In this document: piece by piece, positions 28,871-40,951 of the stretch
Layout: the number at the start of each line of letters is the position of its first letter
How positions within the stretch are numbered: the first letter of the stretch is position 1
Source: Haliclona indistincta
Taxonomy: Eukaryota > Porifera > Demospongiae > Haplosclerida > Chalinidae
DNA length: 64,000 bases
Assembly (NCBI GenBank): GCA_964017065.1
Contig: OZ024783.1
Location: 4,533,399-4,597,398, forward strand
Direction: 5' to 3'
The notes under the pieces: model-generated
What the model was told of the DNA's origin: nothing
Database searches by the model: none
The model's input: only the letters and a program-made list of their open reading frames with translations
Translations under genes and position numbers: made by a program

Positions 28871-31180
28871 CTAGTCACTACTGGTGACCGTTTGTTTGAA
28901 TTTATGTAGGATTCCAAGATCGATCTATTGGATAGTGCGTCCAGTGTTAAGAAGAAGCTCAATAAGGTGCTCCAGCATGTGTGTAGTGAGTGTGTACTGT
29001 GTCTTGATCCTAAACCAGGCATTCTGTGAACCAGGCAAGGTGGAGGGCAATGGAGTGCTAGCCTTCTTGAAATTTGTCATTTTCCCAATACTGAGTGGTA
29101 GAGGTAAGCAAAATCTGCTTAGTAGAATATAGAATTAGAATAGAATTAAGATAGTCGCTATACTAGACAATTTCTTAGTATTTTTGTGACTCGATTCTAA
29201 TACACAGAGTAGCAAATCCAAAAGAGGTCTAACTCTGTTTGCTTTAGCTAAATGTAAAAAATAAAATCATCAACAATAATTTGCAACCAGTACTATCGAT
29301 TTTAATCTTTGTTTCATAATTCTTTTTGTTATTGATGGGTGTTTGTTCCATTTTTTTGTAGAGTTTGTGATTCCTCGTGAAGAGAAGTTTGGTGGTACTG
29401 TTTCATTCACTGAGTACAGTAAACTGGAGGAGGTGTATGCCAAGAAAGAGGTGTATCCACTGGACTTGAAGAATGCTGTTGCTCTGGAGCTGAACAAGGT
29501 GAGAGTGGAAGGGTCCATCTGTCACATGGTTGTCACATGACCTGCAGTTGCTGGAGCCGATTCGTGAGAAGTTCGCCGCCGACCCAGCCCTTCAACGACT
29601 CAGAGACCTCGCCTATCCAGGTAACGATATGATATTTGACCTTTCTTACTTTTCTTGTTGACCTTTCAAGGAGGAGAAAAGTCAGCTGCATCAAAGCCAG
29701 CAGCTGCAAATGCAGCTCGACCTGTTGATATATCACGTTTGGACATCAGAGTGGGTCGTATCGTATCAGCTGAGAAAGTGAGAAAATCAGACTTTTTGGT
29801 TTTGTATGGATAATAATTATTATGTATCTCCTAGCCAGATGCAGACACTCTTTATGTGGAGAAGATAGATGTTGGTGATGCAGGTAAAGCTTGTTTGTAG
29901 ACCAGTTTGATGTACTCTTTGATGCTTGTTTCTCACAGCACCACGTACTATTGTGAGTGGGCTGGCGAAGTTTTTAACCCTCGATGAGCTGCGTGATAGG
30001 AAGGTGATCGTGCTTTGTAATCTGAAACCAATGAAAATGAGAGGTAAGAGAAAAAATATTGTGTGTGAAAGTGGGAGAGTGTGTGTGCGAGTGGTGTATA
30101 TATGTACGTCGGCTAGTTGGTGAGAGTGTTTTGTCATTTTATGCATCTCAACAGGGGTGGAGTCACAAGGGTGCGTGTGCTACGCGGCCACACAACATTT
30201 CAATTGTTCAAAAATTGAATTTTTACCTGTTTTCACAATTTTTTTCTTTCTAAGAATAACAGATTTTAACTCCATCAAGCAATAAGCACTCTTCCACTTT
30301 TCAAAAATTTTAGCTCTTTAGTTGTGTACCAACTTTCAGTTTTCTGAAATAACGCCACGTTGTAGCAGTTGAAGCTGCATTCAACTTTCTAATTTTCTAA
30401 ACTATAAAATAATGTTTGTAGACGAGCAGCGTTCAACTTTTCAATTTTGTTATAAACGGCCGGATCATCATCGTCCAGACCATATTGCATTCAACGCAAT
30501 CATAGACGAAATCATCGTTGCTGCGGTATCACGCGCACGCAATTGATCGAGTTATGCGCATGCAAGCGACCTGTGCTGTGCGCACATGATAGCAGCTGAC
30601 CCTCTCCACGCCTACTGATAAGACCTGAGCGCGGCCACTCCCTGTGGTCAACCACAGGGAACAGAACAGCGGGAAGATTATTTTTGCAAGAAGCAATTAT
30701 GGGGCTCGCTCAGGCTTGTGGCTACCGTGCACGTGATTACTTGTGGCTACCGAATATAGTCTATTTATATTATACATAACTATGTAATTTCTAAAAAATC
30801 TCAGCCCAGCCCCCCAGCGCAGCCAGCAGCTAGCCTATAGGCCTAGCTCCGGTATGTAATACAGTAAAGACAGCTTTCTAACACGTAAGTGTTGCCACTC
30901 GTGATCTGTGACATAATGATGATATAATTTCGAAAGATGAATTAATGACAATAATTATGTATATACACCATGAGAGCAGACTTGATGAATCAGTGTCCAA
31001 TTAAAATACTGTGACAGCTAGACTAGCTGCCTGCCGTCATGTCTGATATAATATGATGATTACAATGATGATGATTATAATTTCGATAACCAGCGTTTGA
31101 TGTCTGATAATATTATGTCCAATATGATATGTACCAGGCTTGAGTAAACAATGATGCAGCGACCAATTAATGCAAGTTGG

Positions 31181-32436
31181 CTACGATTCTGACGACTCTC
31201 CCTGTTCACCGTCGCATCGATAGCTTAAAAGTGGCTGAATAGCAGTTAGAAAGTCGTCCAACCCATGCAGTCTCATGGTTTCTGGAAGCGCCCTAGGCGT
31301 GCCGCATAGTGGACATGGTTTATTGATACCTTCCTCACCTCTGAACCAGCGATCGACACACACCTGGCATCCTATAATCGATTTGCAACATCGAGCGAAG
31401 ATGACGTTAGGGACTATTGGTGACTTCTGGCATATTTTGCATGAGAAGGTTGAATTCAGAGACTTGTACAGGGAAGCCGATATTTTGGTATGCCGGTCAA
31501 TGGCATAAAGAAGACGGATGTCTTCCTTCATCGAGCTGCATGTGGTCTGAATGTTGGAGATAATTGAAGATAGGGAGGGTTCAGACCTCTTCCTAGATTT
31601 TTTGGGTGGTGGTTGTTCGAAATCAGAGTCAGAGTCAGAGTCACTGCCTGTCCTCGTTTCACGTTTCACAGCAAAGAATTTACGGCTAGGAACACGCCAA
31701 TACTTCCCTAAGTGACAAAAAAACACATCAATATACACATGCATGAGACAGCACATGTATCACGTACCTTGTGTACCGGCGCTGTCGTCGACTTCAAGAC
31801 CATCTCCTGTAACGACAACATATGCTGACCCCCACTTTTTCCTAATGGCACTTGTGACAACATGCACATTCGCCACACTATCTTCTAGAGTGATGTTGAG
31901 CTGCTCAAGCCTGTCGGACAACTCTAATTTTCCGCTAGGTAGCTTTGTGAATTTGGCTTTGACGACCTTCACGTTAAAGGTGCCTTCAGTGTTCTTCTTG
32001 GTTGACTTGAAGAATGGTGTGATTGGTGTCCCTTGGCCTTGATGACTCGGACCGGCATCGTTGCTAGCTACTGCTACTACTGGATTGTTACTTGATTCCT
32101 GGACGCTTGTTGGTGACGCCTGTTGGAGTGAAGCGACCGCCAAGGGAGTTCCTTCCACCACCAACCCGTACAGGATTCCAGTCGTGGCGCGGTCAATCTT
32201 GAAGCGTCCTGCTGTGTCTGGAAAGAAGCATCTTCGACCAACTTCCTGGCGGAGCCATACTGTTTTAGGATCGAGCTGTATTAAATATATAATGGAAATA
32301 ATTATCATTTCGCTTGTTCAGCATGTTACTGTAAACGAACCTGAAAGGCGTAGCCTACAGCCTGAGTAGTGATCTCGTTTGTCAAGAACTCTAGACTTCT
32401 GTGGCCATCACGCGAAATTTCTATCACGTCGTCCAT
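31181..32436 (-). CDS. Transposon-borne RING/U-box-like zinc-finger protein
   Basis: Three exons: 32436-32341, 32275-31768, 31707-31181; 376 residues with consistent phases. The N-terminus (MDDVIEISRDGHRSLEFLTN) and a central region with a KKNTEG linker have no known fold to me. An acidic SDSDSDSDF stretch and a basic KKSRKR, a likely nuclear signal, follow. The C-terminal third carries CKICQKSPIVPNVIFARCCK and CQVCVDRWF...KPCPLCG, a RING-type Cys pattern in which the central histidine appears to be replaced. Expected role: ubiquitin ligase or DNA/protein adaptor for the element. Shares a start region of about 120 bases with the transposase on the opposite strand. Confidence 0.75.
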
Positions 32437-32554
32437 AACTAACTCGTCCAAACACCACAGCAAGCAACCATAGATAATGAAGCAACCAAGTGATATAATA
32501 CGTGTAGCACGTGGTCGTATCAATCACACTTCGCAAGCTCCGCCCATTTTCAAT
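32437..32554. promoter_or_regulatory. Internal divergent promoter of the transposon
   Basis: 118 bases between the two opposed start codons inside the element; both genes must be expressed from here. No TATA box is evident. Confidence 0.5.
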
Positions 32555-34161
32555 ATGGAGTCGATACCCAACGTGGAGTCATTGGTATTGAAGAAAGTGG
32601 TTGAAGAACGCAAGACACACAAGCAGATAAGTGATGAGCTGAAGCGATTGTACCCCGGAGTGCCAGGCCTAAGTTCGAGGAGCGTGAGGAGGTTCTGCAA
32701 CGCACACGACATACACAGCATGTCCTTGCTGACAGATGTTGACTTGGATAGAGTGGTTTCATCGAGTATTGCAAAAGTACGATTATGTCTGCCGGTGTTA
32801 TAAGGATAATTAATTAGACCCACACAGGTTGGTCCCACTTATGGCAGAAAGACAATGTCAGGTCTTCTTGCGTCACAGGGAATTCGAGCCAGTTCACGTC
32901 GTGTGGGGAAATCACTTGCTAGAGTGGATCCACGTCATCATGCAATGAGGGTAACAAGAACAGAGCGGCAGACCAATCCTGTGCCTTATAGTGCCAAGTA
33001 TTTCGGTCATAAAGTACATGTAGATCAGAATGAAAAACTTGTGCTCTTTGGAGTGACTCATGTGTGTGCCATTGACGGATACTCTGGTATGATTGTCGGG
33101 TTTGCAACCTTTCCTGTGAAGAACAACCCTCTTATTTATGAGCATCTTTATAGGTAATTCATAAGTTTACCACAAAAATTAGTAATGTTATTATAATTAT
33201 AATACAAACATATGCAGGAAAATGACTTTGCAGTATGGGTTGTGGGACCAAGTTCGTACTGATCAGGGTAAAGAGTGGAATCTGATGCTATTTGTGAACG
33301 AGAAACTATCACATTTAAGGAATGATTGCTCTAAGCCACCACACTTACAGTCGACATCGAAGCAGGTTACTGTATTCTGAATATTCCTCTTCATGCTGTT
33401 ATACTTTCTTTTCTTCAGAACCATAAAGTTGAACGTATTTGGGTAGAAGTCAATGCTAGAGTAAACTATCCCATTAAACGCTGTCTTATAAACATGATGG
33501 AGAATGAGGACTTTTCATTAGACAATGATGTGCATAAATACTGTGTGTCTTGGTTTGCTATCAATGTGGCAGCAGCTGGAGTTCAAGTTTTTGTTTCATC
33601 TTGGAATGAACATCCAATTCCAGGTATTCAATTAACACTTTAGTGCCATCACAGTAGTAGGTGTTGTGATATTCAATCTGAGTGAAAACCAACCCATTGA
33701 CAGTCAATAGTTGCCACACCCGATTATCGTTAGGCATGGAGGGGCAACAAGTTTGACCAGACATTGCCTAGTTGACAAACACAGTATTAAAACAAATTCA
33801 CAAGCGTTGATCTTTTATCCCTACAGCTACTAAACATGGCTCTCAACGAGGAGTTCCAAGAGTACTTATGGGCACCAACAATCAAGCCAAATCAATTCGC
33901 CAAACAGATTTACCTACTACTGTGGAAGCAGTTCATCAATATGGGCAAAATGGTGGTCGACTAACTGACCCGTACCAAGTTGGTGCTGATCCTCTCAATG
34001 GCAATACACGCATGAGTCAGTTGAGGAGTCAAGTATTTTCAGAGAAATTCCCATCTTTTAATGATATTTTTTCTCGGCTAGTCAATGGAGACCGTAGCTC
34101 TTTCCAGCTTGCACTGAAATTCTACATTGATATTACTCGTAGAATTGCTGCAACTTCATAA
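32555..34161 (+). CDS. DDE integrase-type transposase
   Basis: Five exons: 32555-32776, 32828-33153, 33218-33365, 33419-33623, 33827-34161; 411 residues with all phases compatible. The N-terminal helix-turn-helix-like part reads THKQISDELK...SSRSVRRFC, followed by GPTYGRKTMSGLLASQGIRA. The retroviral-integrase-like core has the acidic triad in CAIDGYSG, VRTDQGKEWN and NHKVERIWVEVN. The tail (PTTVEAVHQYGQNGGRLTDP) matches what I remember of the multi-copy integrase core domain proteins of fish and corals. It cuts and joins the element ends. No stops or frame breaks, so it may be active. Confidence 0.85.
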
Positions 34162-34691
34162 TTATTTATAATCAAAATTGACGCTGATGAAATGTTGTAC
34201 ACACTAACACATTGCTGTGGTTGACCACAGGGAGTGGCCGCGCTCAGGTCTTATCAGTTGGCGTGGAGAGGGTCAGCTGCTATCATGTGCGCACAGCACA
34301 GGTCGCTTGCATGCGCATAACTCGATCAATTGCGCGCGCGTGATACCGCAGCAACGATGATTTCGTCTATGATTGCAATATGGTCTGGACGATGATGATC
34401 CGGCCGTTATAATAAAATTGAAAAGTTGAACGCTGCTCGACTACAAACATTATTTTATAGTTTAGAAAATTAGAAAGTTGAATGCAGCTTCAACTGCTAC
34501 AACGTGGCGTTATTTCAGAATATTGAAAGTTGGTACACAACTAAAGAGCTAAATTTTTGAAAAGTAGAAGAGTGGTTATTGCTTGATGGAGTTAAAATCT
34601 GTTATTCTTAGAAAGAAAAAAATTGTGAAAACAGGTAAAAATTCAATTTTTGAACAATTGAAATGTTGTGTGGCCGCGTAGCACACGCACC

Positions 34692-34961
34692 GAGATCATC
34701 ATGCATGTATTTCTAACAACATTGTATCCATAGTACTATAGGTAAGTAGTACCATAACAATAATATCAATCTCTTATGATGTGGTGTTGTGATATGAACA
34801 ATCAGGAACTATGTGACATATGGTGCAATAATTGTACCACTGCAGTGAAGTTTGATTTTAATGTTATTGTAGAAAAATTAAAAATAATTATTATTATTTT
34901 TGTGCATGATCATTGTTATAAAGAGGTTGGAAAGGAAACAAGATTCTTGATGTTACTGTTA
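34692..34961. other. Unassigned sequence before the gap
   Basis: AT-rich sequence that does not continue YARS1 exon 17. No feature seen. Confidence 0.6.
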
Positions 34962-35161
34962 NNNNNNNNNNNNNNNNNNNNNNNNNNNNNNNNNNNNNNN
35001 NNNNNNNNNNNNNNNNNNNNNNNNNNNNNNNNNNNNNNNNNNNNNNNNNNNNNNNNNNNNNNNNNNNNNNNNNNNNNNNNNNNNNNNNNNNNNNNNNNNN
35101 NNNNNNNNNNNNNNNNNNNNNNNNNNNNNNNNNNNNNNNNNNNNNNNNNNNNNNNNNNNNN
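34962..35161. other. Assembly gap (200 N)
   Basis: Exactly 200 undetermined bases, a conventional placeholder size; the join across it may not reflect true adjacency. Confidence 0.99.
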
Positions 35162-35191
35162 CCTCCCTCCCTCTCCTCCCTCCCTCCCTCC

Positions 35192-35256
<65 letters not shown>

Positions 35257-35257
35257 G

Positions 35258-38200
35258 TTCCTCATGGATCCGGGACTAGACTCTATACTGCTCAATCATA
35301 CAAGACCACTCAGCCATCCTCTAATGCTCTTCCTCCTCCACCTCCACTTGACGGCCAGTCTGAAGATGAGGACCCATTACCACAAGACGAGTTCTCTGAG
35401 GAGCTCAGTGCTGCTGGATTTTCACCTGCTCCTGTCAAATCTAAAATGGCGCAGAGCAGACCAGGAAAGCCATCACGTGCCACAACCAGTACTTCCACAA
35501 CTAGACCACGCCCACCTTCATCGTCAAGCTCGCCAGGGAGGACCACTATGGCCGGCACACTCACCACTATATCATCCTCCTCATCTACTGGCAGCACATC
35601 AGCAAGAACAAGTGGCGGATTCAAGTGTCTCAAGTACAGGTATGTCTTTACTGGACTAGCTATAGTGTACTGTATACACATTGACTGATAATTGCGTATC
35701 TCTCTTTCTCACCGCTTTACTTGCTTCCTCCCTCCCTCTCTCTCCCTCTTTCCCTCCCTACTTTCCTCCCTCTCTCCTCTCCCTCCCTCTCTCCTCTCCC
35801 TCCCTCTCCTCTCCCTCCCTCTCTCCTCTCTCTCCCTCTCTCCTCTCCCTCCCTCTCTGTCTCCTCCCTCCCTCTCTCTCCCCCTCTCTCTCTCCTCCTT
35901 CCCTCCCTCTCTCTCCCCTCTTTCTCTCTCCTCCTTCCCTCCCTCTAGTCACCTGAAGGTGGTTCATCTTATGATGAGCTCAAGGCACAGTGCTCTTCTC
36001 TTCAGCAAGAGAGGGACCAACAGCAAGCTACCCACAAAAGAGTCATGGCTCTGCAGGAGAGCAAAATAAAGCGTCTCGAGAACAGACTGAAAGAGGAAGG
36101 AAAACAACTACCTTCAACTGCTGTGAGTAGTACGTTTTGTTAGGATTAAAGTTTCTGATTTTTAAGGGTGCAGTGTCACGCCCACGCATGTATTTTTGGC
36201 TGGTTGCTAGAAGACTGTATCTCAGAAACTACTGCTGATATTCCAAGAAACCAAAGACCTATGCTACAAGACTGGCGAAGGCTGTACACATTGCAAACTA
36301 TGAGCGCTGAAAGTGCCAGACGGAAACGTGACGGGCGCGGCTAGATACAACGCTTAGGCTAATAAAACTTTCGTTCACTCAGGCAGTAGAACTTCAGATT
36401 TTGGATATATACGTACTTCAACAAGGCGAAGGCAGTAACGTAGAGTTTTTTCGTGTATTGTGCTTGACAGTGCGATTATGAGCTGCTTACCTCGTGGTTT
36501 TCCTACTTAGAGGGTGCTTATTAAAAAAAACTCTACGTTAAGGTCTTTATCTGGTCGCTAATAGTCATATATCCAAGTTTGGGTCTATTCTGAAGGCCAC
36601 AGACAGAGTTTTATTGAGGAATGTATTGTTCGTGACCTTGCCTGGCTACTGTCAATCATTTGTGGTGTTGTAATAATGTCTACTTGTACATTCCTGAATA
36701 AGTTAATGGTTGTTAGGATCTGCACCCTTAAACTGTGTTTGTTTGCTATTTGACCACACCTTTTGCCACACCTTCAGGATTTTGATGCTGCCAGTCAAGA
36801 GCGTATTGCTGAGCTGGAGGCTGAGTTAGAGGAGTTGAAGAGGGATAGAGACACGAAGGAAGAGAGAGCTATGGAGAGCCAGAGAGAGTTGATGGAGGTT
36901 AAGGATAGACAGATCGCCATGGAGAACCAGCTGACAGAGTACGCTGGCACCATACAAGACCAGTCAAAGGTAAACCCTTTAGAATAGCCTTAGATAGCCT
37001 CTTTAGCCTTAGGTAGCCTCTTCAGCCTTAGGTAGCCTCTTCAGAATATCCTTAGGTAGCCTCTTCAGCCGTAGGTAGCCTCTTCAGCCTTAGGTAGCCT
37101 CTTTAGAATATCCTTAGGTAGCCTCTTCAGCCTTAGGTAGCCTCTTTAGAATAGCCTTAGGTAGCCTCTTGCACCTACAGGCAAGAGGCTACCTAAGGCT
37201 ACCTTAATATTCGTGACTGTAGGTGCAAGGGTCAGTACTGTAACAGTATGTCATTTGAATAACCCTTCACCTGTCAGTGAGCATTAGTTGCTTGCTGCTG
37301 GCACTGGTGTACAGAAATCAGCTCAGGCTTGCCCCAGTATTGAATGTACCTTTACTTTTACCTACTTCTGTATTTTCAGGTCATTCATAACTACAGTCGT
37401 CAAGGATCATCATCACAATCTTACCATCATCTTTATGAGCAGTATGAAAACTTAGTGACATACTCCAAGAAACAGCAACTAGAGTACAAGCAGGCGATCG
37501 TCAATATGAACGACAAAATGGCAGCTTTACAAGAATCAATGGCCTCTCATTCAGATGTGATTGATCTCACGAAGAAACTGACCGAGGAGATAGATCAGTA
37601 TCGAGTCAAGGTGAGGTTGCTGCTCAGTGAAGCTGAGCTGAAAGACGTAGAACTGGAGGACCTGAGAGTCAGACTAGAACACCTTGAGCAGCGACGAGGC
37701 ACTTACAGAGTGAGTGATTAGTACAGTATTTGTGTCTCAGTGGGTGGAGCCACAAGGCATATGGTAGTTTGTTTTTGTGTGTGATCCGTCTTTTACTTCG
37801 TGAGCCCTGAAACTAGGAATATTACTCTGCTTTTGAATTGTATGCAAAGCTTCATATATTGTGTGTGCCTTAATAGCTTTGATACTGACTATAGCGATAT
37901 TGACTTCTCAAAGGCTAAACTATGTGCGGCTAAACTATGTGCCGTTGACTACCTAGAAGTTTCCAGGTTAGATTACTAGCAGTGAAAGGCTGAGATAAGT
38001 GTAAGCAAGCTATGATAGCTGTCTCACTTGTTTGCTGAATGCTAGCTGAACATTGTAGACACACCCAACTGCAAATTACAAAGTCCATCAAGGCTTTAGC
38101 CTGCTTTGTTTAAAATGCTTAACTCTTCTCACAGGATGACAGCGATCTCGAACTGGCTACCATGAGAGAGAAGTACCAAGCGTACCGTGAGGAGACAGAG

Positions 38201-39710
38201 CGGCTAGTGACTGAGACAGAGGAGCTGAAAATGAGACTGAGTGAGTGTCAAGTTGAGAGAGACACGGCTGTCTCAAGACACCAAGAACTGCTTATCCACC
38301 AGCAACAGCAACAATCACTTCTGGTCCAGTCGAGCGAAGAGAAGGAGAGAGAGATCGCAAGCAGAAAGCACTCCGAGTATTCTCAACTACAAGAAAGGTT
38401 TAGTGAACTGCAACAAGTACGAATGAAGATGGAGAAAGAGCTCGCAACCTTGCGATCAGAGCGATCTGATATACTGCAACAAAATGCAACACTTACAGAA
38501 GCCAGCAATATTGAGAAGTACACCAAACTCAAAAAGGAGCATGCACAATTATCCAGCCAGCGAAAACAGCTGCAAGCACTTCTAGAAGAGGAGAAAGAGA
38601 AAGCTCATATTCTCCAGGATAAGAATCTGGAGTTGCAGCAACAGTTACAAGAGGCGACCAACCCTGAGAAACTGGCAGCCATCCAGCAAAAGATGGGACG
38701 ATATCGGCAAGAGAGAGATCAGGCTAGGGATCAAACACAGGCTCTTCAGAGCGAACTGGAAGCACTGAAGCAGCAAGCAGGAGGTGAAGAGCTGGAGAGA
38801 GCCATGCAAGATGTCGCAAGCTTAAAAAACAAGCTTTCTCGTATGACGGCAAAGAAAGACAAGTATAAAAACGAGGGCATACAAGTTGCTGAAATGGTGG
38901 CGCTACTTCGAGACGAGCTAGCTGACAGAGACGCCACCATAGCCAGCTTACACCAGTACATAGACAAGGAATACTCAGAGGACGAGCTTACAACGGAAGA
39001 CAACGAACAAGCTATGCTTGAGCGACAGTTGTCCGAAACATCCAGCAACCAATCTCCTCTACCTGCGTCACCATCGGCGTCTTTCTCGAAACTATCACTG
39101 CAAACTAAATCTTCCACACTACCTCATAAGACAGTTCCAGTGAAAGTGTCTCCATCCTTAGTTTCATCCAGCACTGGTAACCTAGCTGCTTCACCAAGTA
39201 CACAATCACTTCAAGTAGTCGAAGTAGACACCATGGAAGGAGCTGAGAATGTACACATTAAACCACTCCCTCGAGGGAAACTAACTGTTGACGGAGAACT
39301 AGAGGTAGTAGTGAAGAGAAAAGATGGCAGCTATGCTAAAGGACGATTGAAATATGTTGGTGCATCCAATACCAAGGACATGCTAGCAGGCATTGCTCTA
39401 GACCTACCCAGTGAGTTGGGATAAACATATTTCTGAAAAATTGCCTATAGTAATTATTTTTGTACCTGTGCAAAATTTAACATACTCCTTCATAATTTTT
39501 GTAATTATTGATAAAATATTTTTGTCTCTTAGGAAAAGACTCAGACAATGATGGAAAGTTTAAAGACGGTGTCAGACATTTTAAATGGTTAGTTAACTAT
39601 TACAGTAATGATTGTGAATACTACATTTTTGAATTTCACAAATTATCTCTCTCTCTCTCTCTCTCTCCCTCCCTCCCTCTCTCCCTCCCTCCCTCCCTCC
39701 CTCCCTCCCT

Positions 39711-39744
<34 letters not shown>

Positions 39745-39801
39745 AGTGCTAAAGGTCATGGAATCTATACTCCTCTATCGAACGTATTTGCTGTTGTATA
39801 A
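35258..39801 (+). CDS. Coiled-coil protein with C-terminal CAP-Gly domain (5' end missing)
   Basis: Exons: 35258-35639, 35949-36122, 36778-36969, 37380-37709, 38135-39410, 39533-39587, 39747-39801. The first is proline- and serine-rich (ALPPPPPLDGQSEDEDPL, then Ser/Thr runs). Exons 2-5 form about 600 residues of heptad-rich coiled coil (AELEAELEELKRDRDTKEER, KYTKLKKEHAQL, and so on). The end is a CAP-Gly domain: KGRLKYVG...AGIALDL, then KDSDNDGKFKDGVRHFK and AKGHGIYTPLSNVF. CAP-Gly domains bind EEY/F tails of tubulin or EB proteins, so a microtubule or dynactin-type link is likely. The first exon ends in phase 2 while the next opens in phase 0, so a small exon is missed or the 5' part is damaged. 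No orthologue assigned. Confidence 0.75.
35700..35948 (+). repeat. CCCT/CTCTC microsatellite before a CAP-Gly gene exon
   Basis: Imperfect pyrimidine tract ending in the CTAG acceptor of the exon at 35949. A second (CT)n tract at 35162-35255 precedes the exon at 35258. Confidence 0.88.
36166..36727. mobile_element. MITE with TTAA target site (piggyBac/Kolobok type)
   Basis: Ends GGGTGCAG...CTGCACCC flanked by TTAA at 36162-36165 and 36728-36731. The matching intron of the paralogue (43357-43412) lacks it. A smaller internal inverted pair (AACGTAGAGTTTTTT / AAAAAACTCTACGTT) lies near 36436 and 36525. Confidence 0.8.
36985..37200 (+). repeat. 19-bp minisatellite (TAGCCTTAGGTAGCCTCTT) with terminal hairpin
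   Basis: About ten variant units of CAGCCTTAGGTAGCCTCTT, some with an AGAATATCC insert. The array ends in an inverted unit (GTAGCCTCTTGCACCTACAGGCAAGAGGCTAC), so the transcript could fold into a stem. Absent from the paralogous intron at 43605-43739. Confidence 0.85.
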
Positions 39802-40951
39802 TGTAATGAGACTTATTTCAACATGTTCGTGTTTTCACACTTTAACTTCTGTAACAAAATACTTTATTATAAATAAAACTTCGATATTACAAAGCTCAAA
39901 CTTAAATTCCGTCATAGTAGCTAACAGAATCTCAACTGAACAGAAAGCACACATGGTGAGCAACTCTCACTTTCACCAGCCTTTTAAATTCATTGAGATT
40001 ATATACTCTTGCTAAAACCACCATGACAACAAAGAAACAAGTTGTTGGTAATTCCATGGTTCCAGCAGATGCTTGTATTGTTCGTGGATATGTTGCAGTA
40101 GCTTGCCCTAGTTTTATATACAGTCTCAATTACAGACTACTGTTACTAACAGCCTCGGTCAGTCAGTTGGAGCAGGTTAGTAGATGAGTTGGTTAGGGTT
40201 CCAATCTCTAGTATCAAGAGTTCATTACCTAAGAGTATGCAACCGTCAATATAGTCTACCCCCTAGGACGGCGTTGGGCATTTTCTACGTCACAAGTTTA
40301 CACAACCCAGCCAACCTCAGTGATGATAGCATTACCACAGATATGAAAGTTACCAGAATTAATGATATTCATGACTTCAGCCTTTAGCATGTAGCTTTAT
40401 TTTCTAGCCTTGGGTATTTGTACAGACGGACTAGCAGAGTGCAGTTTGCTTGCCTATCGATAGTCTTCGACCATACCAAGTTTCAACCTCGCAGCGTTTT
40501 CCATAGTGGAAAGACGAGCAGATTTTTGTGAACCGTACGAAGCTAAAACTGCTCCAGCAAGCTCTCCTGCCATCTGGGCAGAATCCTTTGCATGGATTTC
40601 GCCGAGCGATGCTCGTACGCTATTTACAGCTGCATGCTGCAGGAAGCACCGCTGTAAATTATGGGTAGTTTAATACACTAGAATCATGACTGAGTGGTAA
40701 AGAGAAATGAGTCACGCATCGGGATGATGGAGTACCAGTGCTACAAAGATCATGGAGACCCGATCGAGGAGAACAATACATAAACACTTCTAACGGTAGG
40801 CGTGGCAACGTATTCGAAGGCTAAATCACATTGCTAGCTAGCTAAAGTGCGTCCAAAAAAATTCGCCCGGCGGAGGCAATGTCAGACTGTGAGCATTGAG
40901 CAACTTCCCCTGAACTCATTGATATTTTATGTCTGTTATCGATTCTTCTAG
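39802..40951. other. Spacer with an NLR 3'-end relic
   Basis: After the CAP-Gly stop and an AATAAA near 39870, sequence at about 40140-40225 (CAGCCTCGGTCAGTCAGTTGGAGCAG on plus) resembles the reverse of the LRR end of the NLR genes at 45.9 and 51.5 kb. The rest, 40260-40950, must contain the 5' end of the next gene, but I could not fix its first exon. Confidence 0.55.

Larger units (their letters stand above)
30170..34691. mobile_element. 4.5-kb DNA transposon with DDE integrase-type transposase and about 480-bp inverted ends
   Basis: Inverted ends lie at 30170-30657 and 34215-34691 and begin GGTGCGTGTGCTACGCGGCC. Inside are a plus-strand transposase (32555-34161) and a minus-strand RING-like gene (31181-32436) facing away from each other. 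Both can be spliced in full-length frames, and the arms are still similar, so the insertion may be recent. No target duplication is visible: left flank ...GTCACAAG, right flank GAGATCATC. The integrase-like core points to an IS3EU/Ginger-like group rather than hAT, mariner or piggyBac; exact superfamily not determined. Confidence 0.85.

Noticed and set aside
30170..34691. Polinton/Maverick element, suggested by long inverted ends and an integrase
   Set aside because: Only 4.5 kb, with no polymerase B, protease or capsid genes, and the ends do not begin with AG.
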